Below, piece after piece: positions 20,308-30,529 of a stretch of DNA of 64,000 nucleotides. The position numbers and the translations under genes were made by a program. Numbering within the stretch: position 1 is the first letter of the stretch; every line of letters begins with the position of its first letter. The notes below the pieces were generated by a model. The model was not told the DNA's origin and did not search any database. It saw only the letters and a list, made by a program, of their open reading frames with translations. Origin of the DNA: Gammaproteobacteria bacterium (GTDB lineage: Bacteria > Pseudomonadota > Gammaproteobacteria > Pseudomonadales > Halieaceae); contig JAHEKX010000001.1 of the NCBI GenBank assembly GCA_024644535.1, positions 115,244 through 179,243 on the forward strand. The letters are read 5' to 3'.

Positions 20308-22926
20308 TTAAAATCCACGACCCAAAGTAAACTGAAATGCTTCTTCGCGGTCGTCTGGTCCTGCGTTCATGGGCTTTGCCAAACTGAACGTCATCGGTCC
20401 AAATCCTGTAATCCAGCTTACTCCAACACCTACAGAATAGCGGAGCTCACCGGCATCAATATCGAAACAATTCAACTGAATAGCCGAACAATTAGTATTG
20501 AATACGTTACCTGCATCAATGAAGAAAGCCGAGCGTAACTTACTACGATCTTCAATAAAGGGCATAGGGAACAAAAGCTCTACGCTGCCCTCGAAAAGCA
20601 CGTTGCCACCGAAAGGATCAGGGTCATTATCTTGAATTGACGTGTAGGCCAGTTTACCCGTTGACGGATCAAGTATATACCCAAACTGGGTACCATCTGG
20701 CCCGCCTACTTCTGTTGGAACGCCGTCCGCGTCTATACCAGTAACCGGGCGAGAGATCGTATAAGTAGCTGGTGGCGTACTTCGAGGGCCGAGCGTATTA
20801 TTTTCAAACCCACGCACCGAGCCAAAACCACCCGCGTAGAAGTGCTCAAAAAATGGCAGTTCTGTGGTACTGCCAAATCCGTCCCCGTATCCTATCTCTG
20901 TTCTGAGGCGCAACGTAAACAGCTCCGACAGGGGCAGGAATAGCTCGCCACGATAATTCAACTTGTAAAACTCAAGGTCCGAACCTGGCAAAGAAACTTC
21001 CAAAGACACCGACTGTGACGCACCTCGCGTAGCCAGCCTGCCTCGGTTTAAAGTCGACTGTAACCAAGACGCGGTAATGGTGTAGTTAAAGAAATCATCG
21101 CCGTTTTCATCCAAAAACCCGGTGACGTCAGCATTAGTAAGGGCCGATTGAGGCAGGGTAGCAATCGGATTAAAAACCTCTACTGCTGTGTAGGCTCCCG
21201 CATCATCCCGCACCGCTTGTTCATACCAACCGTCGACACCGACTTCCAGACGCGGACTCGCCTTAATTTCCTGCACCGCGTAGCGCCCTGCAGTGATAGT
21301 CGTGGAGTTAACGCCAAAATTCAGCCCTATCCGCTGCGTTTCCTTAATCGGATAACCGAACGAGATCGCGCCACCGATAGTATCCGTGGTATAACTCGCG
21401 ACGTTAATTTCGGACAAATCAGTCGCGCGGTAGAATAGGCTGAAACCGCGGCTTACTCCGTCTTCCGTAAAATAGGGGTTCGTGTAAGAAATATTGTAGA
21501 GGTCTTGATACTGCGAGCTGTTAATCCCTAGCCCAATGCTCTTTCCACTACCTAAAAAGTTCGCCTGTTCTAGATTCAAGCCAAGAATCAAACCCGCGTC
21601 CTGAGCGTACCCTACACTACCCGATATAGAGCCCGAAGATTGCTCTTCTACCGTAAAAGCAACGTCGATTAAATCGTCTGTACCTGGCACAGGAAGTGTT
21701 TCGACCTCAGCTTTACTGAAATAGCCCAATCGCTCTAGCCGCACACGCGATTGATCGATCATAGCTTGAGACGCCGGCGCACTCTCCATTTGACGCATTT
21801 CGCGCCGCAAAACTTCATCAGAAGTCAGCTCGTTACCCGCAAACGTAATGCGCCGCACGTAGGTGCGTTTACCGGGATCGATGAAGAATTTCATGTCTAC
21901 GGTATTATCTTCTTCGTTGATCTCGGGTAGTCCCGTTACCTTGGCGAAGTTGTAGCCTTCGTTGCCAAGCCGCTGCGTCAAATATTCTTCTGTCGCCGTA
22001 ACCGCGGCTTGATTGTAGGTTTGTTCCTCTTTTAACAGAACAAAAGGCATGAGCAAGAGTTTGTCGACTACCAAATCACCCGACAGGTCGACAGATGCCA
22101 CAGTAAACTTGTCACCCTCAGTAATGTTCGCTGTAATATAGACCGCACTCTTATCGGGAGATACCGCAACTTGAGTTGAGTCGATCGCGAACTGCAAGTA
22201 GCCGCGGTCCTGATAGTAAGAGGTTAGCTTTTCTAAGTCGCCCGTCAATTTCTCTTTGGAATACTTATCATCACTGGTGAAAAACGACAGCCACCCGCCA
22301 GTCTTAAGCTCGAAGTCTTTGGTTAACTCATCTTCATCAAACAAAGTGTTACCAACGATATTGATGTGCCTTATCCTAGCTGGCGTTCCCTCGTCGATGG
22401 TAATTTTCACAGAGACTCGGTTACGCGGTTCCGGAATGACATCGGTCTCGATCGCTGCATCGTAGCGCCCTTGCTGCACATACTGCCGCTGCAGTTCCAA
22501 CTGCATACCTTCCAAAGTAGAGCGCTGAAACACCTGACCCACAGCCAATCCCGAGCCACGCAGACCGTCCAGCAGCGCCTCGGTCTCGATCGCTTTGTTA
22601 CCATCGATGTTAATTTCACTGATACTCGGCCGTTCAGCGACAATAATTACCAGTACCGACCCATCACGGCCGATCTGGATATCATCGAAATTACCGGTAT
22701 TAAACAAGTTGCGACTCGCTTGCCGCAGTGCCGCCGGTGTCGCCGTGTCGCCCACAGCCACAGGCAGCGCCGCGAAAACACTGCCCGCAGAAATACGTTG
22801 CAGACCTTCCACACGAATATCACTAACTTGAAACGCCTCTGCACTGGCAAATTGAGCCAACACAGTCATCCCTACAACAGCGAGTACTTTAGATAAAAAT
22901 TTCAAGGTAACCCTTATTTTTGTCAC
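20308..22926 (-). CDS. bamA: Outer-membrane protein assembly factor BamA
   Basis: At 872 residues it is longer than E. coli BamA (810). A signal peptide (ending ASA) is followed by five POTRA repeats (about 30-430) and a 16-strand barrel. The loop-6 signature VRGFENNTLGPR is present, and the protein ends with aromatic F (GRGF), the outer-membrane sorting signal. Extra length lies after VRGF, in an Asp/Gly/Pro-rich extracellular insertion of about 50 residues. The listed GTG start gives a signal peptide with seven extra residues. A TTG at 22903-22905 with AAGG in front is an equally good start. bamC lies elsewhere in this window. Confidence 0.97.
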   Translation of the reverse strand: MTKIRVTLKFLSKVLAVVGMTVLAQFASAEAFQVSDIRVEGLQRISAGSVFAALPVAVGDTATPAALRQASRNLFNTGNFDDIQIGRDGSVLVIIVAERPSISEINIDGNKAIETEALLDGLRGSGLAVGQVFQRSTLEGMQLELQRQYVQQGRYDAAIETDVIPEPRNRVSVKITIDEGTPARIRHINIVGNTLFDEDELTKDFELKTGGWLSFFTSDDKYSKEKLTGDLEKLTSYYQDRGYLQFAIDSTQVAVSPDKSAVYITANITEGDKFTVASVDLSGDLVVDKLLLMPFVLLKEEQTYNQAAVTATEEYLTQRLGNEGYNFAKVTGLPEINEEDNTVDMKFFIDPGKRTYVRRITFAGNELTSDEVLRREMRQMESAPASQAMIDQSRVRLERLGYFSKAEVETLPVPGTDDLIDVAFTVEEQSSGSISGSVGYAQDAGLILGLNLEQANFLGSGKSIGLGINSSQYQDLYNISYTNPYFTEDGVSRGFSLFYRATDLSEINVASYTTDTIGGAISFGYPIKETQRIGLNFGVNSTTITAGRYAVQEIKASPRLEVGVDGWYEQAVRDDAGAYTAVEVFNPIATLPQSALTNADVTGFLDENGDDFFNYTITASWLQSTLNRGRLATRGASQSVSLEVSLPGSDLEFYKLNYRGELFLPLSELFTLRLRTEIGYGDGFGSTTELPFFEHFYAGGFGSVRGFENNTLGPRSTPPATYTISRPVTGIDADGVPTEVGGPDGTQFGYILDPSTGKLAYTSIQDNDPDPFGGNVLFEGSVELLFPMPFIEDRSKLRSAFFIDAGNVFNTNCSAIQLNCFDIDAGELRYSVGVGVSWITGFGPMTFSLAKPMNAGPDDREEAFQFTLGRGF

Positions 22927-22963
22927 TCGTTCACGTTAGACGCTTCGAGATTATTAATTTCCC

Positions 22964-24322
22964 TCAGCCCAATCGAGCCACATCATTATACAACGCAAAT
23001 ACCATTAAGCAGGTAACCAAAAATAAACCGATTTGGTACCCCATTATTTGAATTCGCTCGGGCACTGGACGCCCCGCCATCCACTCGGCCGTATAATACA
23101 GTATGTGCCCCCCATCAAGCACGGGAATAGGTAACAAATTCAAAACACCCAAACTCACGCTCAGCAAGGCAATAAACTCAAGGTAGCTCACCCAGCCTCG
23201 CTCCGCCGTCGCGGTCGCCACTTTAGCAATCGTAATCGGACCGCTCAAGTTTTTTGGCGATATCAAGCCCTCCAGCATTTTCTTCATGGAATCCAGTGTA
23301 AATACCACAAGTGAGCCCGTACGTTCTATGGCGGCGTAAAGCGACTCGACTGGTCCGCGCTCTATGTTCCGGATCATATTGGGAGGGAACTCAACTGGGG
23401 CCGGATACACACCCAATCGCCCGATTGAGTTACCGTCGACCACAGCTGCCTCGATTTGCACCGCAAGCGTTAAAGGCAAGTCCTCTCGCAATATCCCTAA
23501 GCGACGTTCCTGACCAGCTGACTGCTGTATTTCTGCCACTAAAGCCATCCAATCGGAGATGGAGCTTCCGTCAATCGACACAAGTTCATCGCCGACTTTC
23601 AGACCGGCCTTGACCGCAGCGCCGTCATCCGCCAAGCCACCAATGATGGCCGGAATTTCAGGTCGATAAGGCTGTATTCCTAATTCCCCGATAAGATCAA
23701 CATTCTCCGCACCGGCTAACCACCTATCCAAAACCGAGGCAGAGGTATAGACCTGCTCGCTCGGAGGATAAATCACGGAAAACTCTATAGTCCCTGAGTC
23801 ACCTAATCTTTCTAATAGACCGAAATTTACCGCCTGCCAAGTCGACGTCTTCTGTCCATCGATCGCAACAATTTCCTGCCCTGACTCCAGACCTGCCATC
23901 TCAGCAATACTGCCCGACTCGACCTGACCAATCACAGGAGCAAGTCCGCGCTCCCCAACCAAAAAGAGCGAAAAGTAAATCACGATGGCAAGTATAAAAT
24001 TAAAAACCGGCCCCGCCGCCGCTATAGCGATGCGCTGCGCAGGCGGTTTATTATTAAAAGCCTGCGCTTTTAAATCGGCATCTATGGGTGCTTCGCGCTC
24101 ATCTAGCATTTTGACATAACCGCCTAGCGGCAGCGCGCCTATCGCATATTCAACGCCGTCCTTTCCTTGCCGAGACCACAATGAACGCCCAAAGCCAACC
24201 GAGAATTTCAATACTTTTACACCGCATCGCCTAGCGACCCAAAAGTGACCAAACTCGTGTACCGTCACAACGATACCTAAGGTAAGGGCAAGCATGAAAA
24301 CTGTTTGAATAATGTCGAACAC
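22964..24322 (-). CDS. rseP: RseP/RIP zinc metalloprotease, site-2 protease family
   Basis: A membrane protease with the zinc motif HEFGH near the N terminus, two PDZ domains in the periplasmic middle (about 110-300) and the third-ligand motif LLPIPVLDGGH near the C terminus. It cleaves RseA-like anti-sigma factors and remnant signal peptides. I chose GTG at 24320-24322 because AGGGAG lies 7 bases before it. A TTG at 24326-24328 overlapping the dxr stop is the alternative. The gene sits in its standard place between dxr and bamA. Confidence 0.96.
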   Translation of the reverse strand: MFDIIQTVFMLALTLGIVVTVHEFGHFWVARRCGVKVLKFSVGFGRSLWSRQGKDGVEYAIGALPLGGYVKMLDEREAPIDADLKAQAFNNKPPAQRIAIAAAGPVFNFILAIVIYFSLFLVGERGLAPVIGQVESGSIAEMAGLESGQEIVAIDGQKTSTWQAVNFGLLERLGDSGTIEFSVIYPPSEQVYTSASVLDRWLAGAENVDLIGELGIQPYRPEIPAIIGGLADDGAAVKAGLKVGDELVSIDGSSISDWMALVAEIQQSAGQERRLGILREDLPLTLAVQIEAAVVDGNSIGRLGVYPAPVEFPPNMIRNIERGPVESLYAAIERTGSLVVFTLDSMKKMLEGLISPKNLSGPITIAKVATATAERGWVSYLEFIALLSVSLGVLNLLPIPVLDGGHILYYTAEWMAGRPVPERIQIMGYQIGLFLVTCLMVFALYNDVARLG

Positions 24323-24324
24323 GA

Positions 24325-25521
24325 TCAAGCTCCCTTGCTTATACGCTCAACTTCAGCCGCGGCACATTGCCTAGCCAAACTGTCCTGCTTTAAGACCACG
24401 TCTATCGACACAGGTTCCTGGTTGGCGAGCCCGGCCAAGGTATTTTCGACAACTATGGGAATATTACCGAATTCAATGCGCTGGCTTAAAAACGCCTCGA
24501 CCGCCACTTCGTTTGCGGCATTGCAAATAACGCTCGATGTACCGCCTGCCTGCGCAGACTCTCTTGCCAATCTCAAACAGGGAAAGCGTGCTGTATCAGC
24601 GGCCTCGAACTCCAAGGGACCCATATTTAAAAAATCCAGAGGTTTAACACCCGCATCGATACGCTCAGGCCAGGCCAAACCGTAGGCGATTGGCGTTCTC
24701 ATATCCGGATTACCCAGCTGAGCGAGCACGCTACCATCATCGTAGCGCACCATGGAATGAACGATACTCTGTGGGTGCACCACAACTTCTATCCGGGACG
24801 CCGGCATTCGAAACAACCAGCTAGCTTCAATGAGTTCAAGCCCCTTGTTCATCAAACTGGCCGAATCAACTGAAATCTTAGCGCCCATATTCCAATTCGG
24901 ATGCGCTATCGCCTGGGTCGGCGTCGCGCTATAAATAGCATCAGCGTCCCACAAGCGAAATGGGCCGCCCGATGCCGTCAAAATAATCGAATTCACGCCG
25001 TCTAAACTGGGAACAGCACGATCATTACTGTCTAAACACTGGAATATCGCGTTGTGCTCGGAGTCAATGGGTAAAATCACCGCTCCCGATGCCTCTGCCG
25101 CATCCATCAGCAAAGCACCAGCCATCACCAGCGACTCTTTGTTTGCCAACAACAGTTTTTTTCCGGCGCGTGCTGCTGCAATGGTTGAAAGCAAACCGGC
25201 GGCACCGACAATCGCAGCCATCACCACGTCCACTTCTGGGCTCTGCACCAAGGCGCAAAGTTCATCTGCTCCAGTCATGACTTGGGTATCGCAATCGGCA
25301 ACAGCCTCAGCCAAACGCTCGGCACTATCGCTGTCGGCCATATGGGCATATCGTGGTTTGTGCAAACGGCACAAGCTCGTCATATGATCGACGGAGGTGT
25401 TGGCAGCCAGCACGCTTACCTTAAACCGATCGGGATGGCGCACCAGTACATCCAAGGTACTGGTGCCTATAGAACCCGTTGCACCCAGTACCGCAACGAA
25501 CTGCTGAGACCGCCCTTCCAT
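24325..25521 (-). CDS. dxr: 1-deoxy-D-xylulose-5-phosphate reductoisomerase
   Basis: This 398-residue enzyme commits carbon to isoprenoids through the MEP pathway, using NADPH and a divalent metal. The nucleotide-binding motif is LGATGSIGTS near residue 11. The metal site is around PIDSEHNAIFQ, and SASLMNKGLELIEA forms the substrate region. The ATG at 25519-25521 overlaps the TGA of cdsA, so I prefer it to the TTG two codons upstream. Products feed the neighbouring uppS. Confidence 0.97.
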   Translation of the reverse strand: MEGRSQQFVAVLGATGSIGTSTLDVLVRHPDRFKVSVLAANTSVDHMTSLCRLHKPRYAHMADSDSAERLAEAVADCDTQVMTGADELCALVQSPEVDVVMAAIVGAAGLLSTIAAARAGKKLLLANKESLVMAGALLMDAAEASGAVILPIDSEHNAIFQCLDSNDRAVPSLDGVNSIILTASGGPFRLWDADAIYSATPTQAIAHPNWNMGAKISVDSASLMNKGLELIEASWLFRMPASRIEVVVHPQSIVHSMVRYDDGSVLAQLGNPDMRTPIAYGLAWPERIDAGVKPLDFLNMGPLEFEAADTARFPCLRLARESAQAGGTSSVICNAANEVAVEAFLSQRIEFGNIPIVVENTLAGLANQEPVSIDVVLKQDSLARQCAAAEVERISKGA

Positions 25522-26357
25522 CACCAATTCGCCAGCATGTAACCTAGAGCGAAAATCGGCGCCGCGCCACAGATACTATCGAGGCGATCTAAGACACCGC
25601 CATGGCCTGGCAACAAATTACCACTGTCTTTATGTCCACTTTCCCGCTTTACCATGCTGACCATCAAGTCACCCACAACCGACGCTAAGGCCGTAGTTAG
25701 TGTTACTGCTAAAATCGCGGACAGATTTAAATGCGAGATTTCAACGGGACGCAGCCACCACAGTAAAACACCAAAGCCGGCACAAGCAAAAAACCCACCC
25801 CAGAAACCTTCCCAAGTTTTACCGGGACTCACGTTTGGCGCGAGCTTGTGCTGCCCCAGCAATTGACCCGAAAAATACGCGCCCACGTCCGCTACCGCTA
25901 CCGTTGCGACCATACAAATTAAAACCACTCGCCCCAGAGGAACGCTCAGCACAAACATAACGGCAATCCAAGCGGGCACGAGCATGAGATAACCCATAAC
26001 TAGGCGCATGATCCGGCTACGCCATAAAATTGCGCTACTGGGATACCCTTTAATCCAAAGCATCGCCACTGCCCAGGCCAAGCATGCGACCCCCATGACC
26101 GACTGCACATTCAAGCGCTGAACTTCCGCGAGCAACTGCAGCTCCGTGCTGCCCACAACCAGACCTGTAGCAATCAAAACCAAAAATAGACATCGTAAAG
26201 TTAATGACTCGAGTCCGGACAGACGTGTCCACTCCCAAGCTCCCATCAATACAAACACACCAAAGACAAACGCGAGCACAAAAAAAGGAGCGAACAATAC
26301 CAGACCAACGAACATAAGCGCCAAAGGCACTCCTGTCACAACTCTAGCCTTCAACAT
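25521..26357 (-). CDS. cdsA: Phosphatidate cytidylyltransferase
   Basis: The 278-residue integral membrane enzyme makes CDP-diacylglycerol for all phospholipids. It has about eight hydrophobic segments and the C-terminal CDS signature around SMVKRESGHKDSGNLLPGHG. The open frame runs further upstream inside uppS. I place the start at ATG 26355-26357 because GAGAGG lies 7 bases before it and the first membrane helix follows at once. It overlaps the uppS end by 14 bases. Confidence 0.95.
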   Translation of the reverse strand: MLKARVVTGVPLALMFVGLVLFAPFFVLAFVFGVFVLMGAWEWTRLSGLESLTLRCLFLVLIATGLVVGSTELQLLAEVQRLNVQSVMGVACLAWAVAMLWIKGYPSSAILWRSRIMRLVMGYLMLVPAWIAVMFVLSVPLGRVVLICMVATVAVADVGAYFSGQLLGQHKLAPNVSPGKTWEGFWGGFFACAGFGVLLWWLRPVEISHLNLSAILAVTLTTALASVVGDLMVSMVKRESGHKDSGNLLPGHGGVLDRLDSICGAAPIFALGYMLANW

Positions 26358-27114
26358 GAGCAACCCTCTCATTCCGACCACCAAAGCGTCGATCTCTGCC
26401 ACCGAAATCAACCAAGGCCCGTTCAAAGGCAATGCGGTCGAAATCAGGCCACAACGTGTCAGTGAAGTAAAATTCAGTGTAAGCAAATTGCCACAGCAAA
26501 AAATTACTAACCCTAGCATCACCGCCGGTTCTGATACACAAGTCAGGCTCGGGCAGATGCCCGGTCGCCAAATATCCTGAAAACATCTCCTCATCGACGC
26601 TATCGGCATCAACGCGCCCAGCCTGAATATCACTGGCCAGGCTTGCCGTCGCCTGCGCGATATCCCAACGACCGCCGTAATCTACAGCTATCACTAGCGT
26701 CGAGCGACGATTATCAGCCGTTAGAGCTTCGCTTCGCTCCATAAGCTGCACAACACGTTGGCTTAATCGGTCTCGGCGACCTATAAACTTTATCTGAACG
26801 CCGTCTTCATGTAATTCCTGCACTTCGTTACGCAGATAGCGCATCAACAAGGCCATCAAGGCTCGCACTTCAAGCCTAGGCCGCCGCCAGTTTTCACTGC
26901 TGAAAGCAAACAAAGTCAGCACGTCGATTTGGTGCCGTTTACAAGAGTCTAAAACACCTCGCAGAGCCTCTACACCGGCTTTGTGACCAGCCGAACCCGA
27001 TAAATTACGACGTTTTGCCCAACGATTATTGCCGTCCATGATAATGGCGACATGTGTAGGCTTGGGTAATAGCGCGGTACTCGTAGGTACGGCATTGTGA
27101 TTGGCAGCGACCAT
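26344..27114 (-). CDS. uppS: Undecaprenyl diphosphate synthase
   Basis: The 256-residue cis-prenyltransferase makes the C55 carrier lipid for peptidoglycan and O-antigen. The signature IIMDGNNRWAKRR holds the catalytic aspartate. FSSENWRRP and the C-terminal RTGGDARVSNFLLWQ with FTDTLWPDF are also conserved. It follows frr by 12 bases. The first 17 residues before HVAIIMDG are a short variable extension. Confidence 0.97.
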   Translation of the reverse strand: MVAANHNAVPTSTALLPKPTHVAIIMDGNNRWAKRRNLSGSAGHKAGVEALRGVLDSCKRHQIDVLTLFAFSSENWRRPRLEVRALMALLMRYLRNEVQELHEDGVQIKFIGRRDRLSQRVVQLMERSEALTADNRRSTLVIAVDYGGRWDIAQATASLASDIQAGRVDADSVDEEMFSGYLATGHLPEPDLCIRTGGDARVSNFLLWQFAYTEFYFTDTLWPDFDRIAFERALVDFGGRDRRFGGRNERVAHVEG

Positions 27115-27126
27115 GCAGATGTTTAT

Positions 27127-27684
27127 CTAGATTTCCATCAGGTCGGCTTCTTTGACCGCCAACAGTTCATCAATCTTTTTTACCATCTTATCGGTTAACT
27201 TTTGGACTTCATCTTGACCACGACGCTCATCGTCTTCGCTTATTTCTTTTTCTTTTACCAAATCTTTCAACATACTCATAGCATCACGTCGAGCAGTTCG
27301 AACTGATACACGCGCAGCCTCAGCTTCAGCGCGAGCCTGTTTGATATAGCCTTTTCGTGTTTCCTCGGTCAGCATCGGCATAGGAATGCGGATTACCTCA
27401 CCAGCGGACGAAGGATTCAAACCCAAATCTGACTTCATAATCGCTTTTTCAACCGCAGGAATCATGGTGCGATCCCAAACCTGCAAAGACAATGTCCGAG
27501 CGTCTTCAATGTTGATATTGGCTACTTGGTTCAGCGGAGTGTCAGATCCGTAGTACTCGACCTTGATCCCGTCGAGCAGGCTTGGATGTGCGCGACCTGT
27601 CCTAATTTTATTGAAGTTATGTCCCAAAGCCTCGATGCCTTTCTGCATTCGCGCTTGCGCTTCTTCTCTAATATCGTTAATCAC
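27127..27684 (-). CDS. frr: Ribosome recycling factor
   Basis: The 185-residue protein has the exact normal length of RRF. It has the N-terminal [15 protein letters not shown] and the C-terminal helical bundle rich in Lys/Glu that mimics tRNA. With EF-G it splits post-termination ribosomes. It lies between pyrH and uppS in the usual order. Confidence 0.97.
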   Translation of the reverse strand: MINDIREEAQARMQKGIEALGHNFNKIRTGRAHPSLLDGIKVEYYGSDTPLNQVANINIEDARTLSLQVWDRTMIPAVEKAIMKSDLGLNPSSAGEVIRIPMPMLTEETRKGYIKQARAEAEAARVSVRTARRDAMSMLKDLVKEKEISEDDERRGQDEVQKLTDKMVKKIDELLAVKEADLMEI

Positions 27685-27705
27685 TTCGTCACTCCGTTAT
27701 TTCTA

Positions 27706-28440
27706 TTAGCTAGCAGCTTCAATTAGCGTACCATCGGTGCCGCCTCGTACTATATTGAGTAAGGCCCCTTGCTTTTCCATTTCGAACACCCGCACAGGCA
27801 TATTATGATCTCGACACAAACAAATAGCGGTTAAATCCATAACTTCAAGCTTTTTATCGAGAACTTCATCGTAGGTTAAACGATCATATTTTACCGCATC
27901 GGGGTCTTTGAAAGGGTCGGCTGAATAGACACCATCGACTTTCGTTGCCTTCAGCACTAGCTCAGCGTCTACTTCTATACCCCGCAAGCAAGCTGAAGAA
28001 TCCGTCGTAAAAAAGGGATTCCCTGTACCCGCGGCGAAAATCACGACATCTCCGTTCGACAAGGCTCTGATCGCTTTCCGGCGATCGTAATGGTCAACCA
28101 CACCACTCATTGGGATAGAGGACAAAACTTGAGTCGCAATATTGGAACGCTCTAGGGCGTCTCGCAAAGCAAGTGCATTCATGACAGTGGCCAGCATTCC
28201 CATGTGATCGCCGGTAACGCGATCAAGACCCGCTCGCTGGAGTGCTGCCCCGCGAAAGAGATTACCGCCACCTACGACAAGCCCCACCTGAACACCAATA
28301 CCAACTAACTGCCCAATTTCAAGCGCCATCCGATCTAAGATCTTGGGGTCGATACCAAAAGCTTCTTCCCCGGTTAGCGCCTCGCCACTTAATTTTAAGA
28401 GTATGCGTTTATATTTTTTTTCTGCAGAATTTTGACCCAT
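27706..28440 (-). CDS. pyrH: UMP kinase
   Basis: This 244-residue amino-acid-kinase-fold protein phosphorylates UMP to UDP and is the gateway to UTP/CTP. Motifs are LLKLSGEAL at the N terminus, [23 protein letters not shown] and [13 protein letters not shown]. An excellent AGGAGG ribosome site stands 6 bases before the ATG. It is separated from tsf by about 150 bp containing a terminator, so it may have its own promoter. Confidence 0.97.
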   Translation of the reverse strand: MGQNSAEKKYKRILLKLSGEALTGEEAFGIDPKILDRMALEIGQLVGIGVQVGLVVGGGNLFRGAALQRAGLDRVTGDHMGMLATVMNALALRDALERSNIATQVLSSIPMSGVVDHYDRRKAIRALSNGDVVIFAAGTGNPFFTTDSSACLRGIEVDAELVLKATKVDGVYSADPFKDPDAVKYDRLTYDEVLDKKLEVMDLTAICLCRDHNMPVRVFEMEKQGALLNIVRGGTDGTLIEAAS

Positions 28441-28539
28441 GAGCCCCTCCTAAGTGATATCTATATTAACGCACTAACTTCTCTGACCCTAGTCCTGCAC
28501 AAAATAAAGACGAGACTAAGTCAAAAAATTTCTAGCTAC

Positions 28540-28563
28540 AAAAAACCCCGTAAAAACGGGGTT
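28540..28563 (-). terminator. Rho-independent terminator after tsf
   Basis: On the minus strand, arms AACCCCG and CGGGGTT enclose a six-base loop and are followed by a T run (the A run at 28540-28545 on the plus strand). It lies 29 bp past the tsf stop and separates rpsB-tsf from pyrH. Partial read-through is likely, since pyrH has no obvious strong promoter in the remaining 100 bp. Confidence 0.85.
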
Positions 28564-28591
28564 ATCTGCAACCTTAGATTCGAAAGCCCGC

Positions 28592-29449
28592 TTAGCCTTT
28601 AAGCTGAGCCGCAACCTCATCGGCAAAGTCGACTTTCTGAACCTCAATACCCTCGCCCACTTCAAAGCGAACGAAAGAAAGCACAGATGCGCCAGCAGAG
28701 CTAACGAGCTTACCGACAGTGGTCTCGGGGTCTTTAACAAAAGCCTGCTCAACTAAGCTGTTTTCAGCCAAAAACTTTTTGATACGTCCACCGATCATTT
28801 TTTCAACGATTTCGGCTGGCTTACCGGATTCAAGAGCCTGCGCTGTATAGATTTCTTTTTCTTTCTCGATCAAATCCTGCGGCATATCGCTAGGCGATAC
28901 AACCTGAGGATTCACAGCCGCAACGTGCATTGCGACGTCGCGCGCCAAGTCCTGATCTCCGCCCTGTAAAGCCACCAACACAGCGATACGATTGTTGCCG
29001 TGCACATATGCGCCAACAACACCCTCGCCCGCGTCTACAGCATCAATACGGCGCACGCCGATGTTTTCGCCGATTTTTTGCACTAGCCCTTCTCGGGCTG
29101 CTTCCAGATCTCCGGCCATTACAGCCGCGACGTCAGTCGTGCGCGCAGCCAAAGCCGCATTGGCTACGTTATTCGCGAAGCCCAAGAAATTATCATCGCG
29201 CGCCACAAAGTCCGTTTCACTGTTTACTTCGACCAGCTGGCCGTAGCTGCCGTCTTCGCTAACACGAGCCAAAACCACGCCATCCGCTGCAGTACGACCG
29301 GCTTTTTTCGCCGCTTTCATGCCTGAAGATTTACGCAGTTCTTCAATCGCTTTTTCGATATCGCCGCTTGCTTCGGCGAGTGCCTTTTTACACTCGAGCA
29401 ACCCTAAACCGGTACGCTCACGCAACTCTTTTACAAGTGCTGCTGACAT
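28592..29449 (-). CDS. tsf: Elongation factor Ts
   Basis: The 285-residue guanine-nucleotide exchange factor for EF-Tu has the N-terminal UBA-like region ([19 protein letters not shown]), the conserved [10 protein letters not shown] loop and the dimerisation core. The length matches the E. coli protein (283). It follows rpsB by about 70 bp with an AGGAG-like site before the ATG, and it ends at a strong terminator. Confidence 0.98.
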   Translation of the reverse strand: MSAALVKELRERTGLGLLECKKALAEASGDIEKAIEELRKSSGMKAAKKAGRTAADGVVLARVSEDGSYGQLVEVNSETDFVARDDNFLGFANNVANAALAARTTDVAAVMAGDLEAAREGLVQKIGENIGVRRIDAVDAGEGVVGAYVHGNNRIAVLVALQGGDQDLARDVAMHVAAVNPQVVSPSDMPQDLIEKEKEIYTAQALESGKPAEIVEKMIGGRIKKFLAENSLVEQAFVKDPETTVGKLVSSAGASVLSFVRFEVGEGIEVQKVDFADEVAAQLKG

Positions 29450-29518
29450 AATTTTCTCCTAGTTGGTCTAAAAATCTATCGCCGCGGGCGACTTGCACCC
29501 GCGGAACTCGGTAGTGTT

Positions 29519-30271
29519 TTATTCAGCCGCTGGCTCTTCTTCAGCAACGGCTTCGACTTCTACGAATTCGTTTTTGATAGCAACAGCATCACCAGTGCGC
29601 CCCGCAATGCAAGCGTCTGCGATGGCTTGTGCATAGAGCTTTACAGCTCGAATCGCGTCATCATTGCCAGGAATTACATAATCAACGCCATCTGGATCGC
29701 TGTTGGTATCGACAATACCAATAACAGGAATACCCAACTTGTTGGCTTCGGTGATCGCAATACGCTCATGATCCACGTCGATCACGAATAATGCGTCAGG
29801 CAAACCGCCCATGTCTTTGATACCACCGATAGAACGTTCTAGCTTTTCCATCTGACGCGTGCGCATTAATGCTTCTTTCTTGGTCAACTTAGCAAAAGTG
29901 CCATCGGCCTGCTGAGCTTCGAGGTCACGCAACCGCTTAATTGACGCACGGATCGTTTTGTAATTGGTCAGCATACCGCCCAACCAACGATGGCTTACGT
30001 AAGGCATGCCAGCGCGTTCGGCTTGCTCTTTCATCACTTTGCCTGCAGCGCGCTTAGTGCCAACGAACATAACTTTATTTTTGTTCGATGCCAATCGTTC
30101 TACCATGGCCAATGCATCGTTCAATGCCGGCACGGTATGCTCTAGGTTGATGATATGAATTTTGTTTCGGGCGCCGAAAATATAGCGGCCCATTTTGGGG
30201 TTCCAGTAGCGGGTCTGGTGACCGAAGTGCGCGCCAGCCTGCAGTAACTCTCGCATCGTTACTTGCGTCAT
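29519..30271 (-). CDS. rpsB: 30S ribosomal protein S2
   Basis: The 250-residue S2 protein has the start [22 protein letters not shown] and the conserved [13 protein letters not shown] region. It has an acidic C-terminal tail rich in Glu/Ala. It binds late in 30S assembly. The 258-bp gap upstream holds its promoter and a leader of about 120 bases that could carry the S2 autoregulatory structure known in this operon. Confidence 0.98.
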   Translation of the reverse strand: MTQVTMRELLQAGAHFGHQTRYWNPKMGRYIFGARNKIHIINLEHTVPALNDALAMVERLASNKNKVMFVGTKRAAGKVMKEQAERAGMPYVSHRWLGGMLTNYKTIRASIKRLRDLEAQQADGTFAKLTKKEALMRTRQMEKLERSIGGIKDMGGLPDALFVIDVDHERIAITEANKLGIPVIGIVDTNSDPDGVDYVIPGNDDAIRAVKLYAQAIADACIAGRTGDAVAIKNEFVEVEAVAEEEPAAE

Positions 30272-30401
30272 GATATCTCTCTCTGTATCGGGTTAAGCCT
30301 CCACAATCCTCGCTACCAAACCGTTTTCACGGCACCCTGGCAACGGTGTCGGACTGTGTGCGTCGTTTAGTTAATCACTACTCTCTTGAATAGCGGCGCG
30401 C

Positions 30402-30430
30402 TTTATACCACGATTCCTCCACAAAGAGAA
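30402..30430 (-). promoter_or_regulatory. Candidate rpsB promoter with GC-rich discriminator
   Basis: Read on the minus strand, a weak -35 (TTCTCT) and a good -10 (TATAAA) are 17 bp apart. The bases after the -10 are GCGCGCCGC. A GC-rich discriminator of this kind is typical of ribosomal promoters repressed by ppGpp and DksA. The site would give a leader of about 125 bases before rpsB. Judged by eye only. Confidence 0.5.
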
Positions 30431-30529
30431 GCGTCGCTTCCATTTTCGACGCCAATTTCAGTGGCGCCACTCGGGCCTCCTGCGTTACACTAACGGGCTT
30501 TCGCGTCGACAAGAGCCCAAATTTTAAGC

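Noticed and set aside
26358..26633. N-terminal extension of cdsA inside uppS
   Set aside because: The frame is open, but a good ribosome site and the first membrane helix fit the ATG at 26357, and the extra 92 residues are an out-of-frame copy of conserved uppS sequence.
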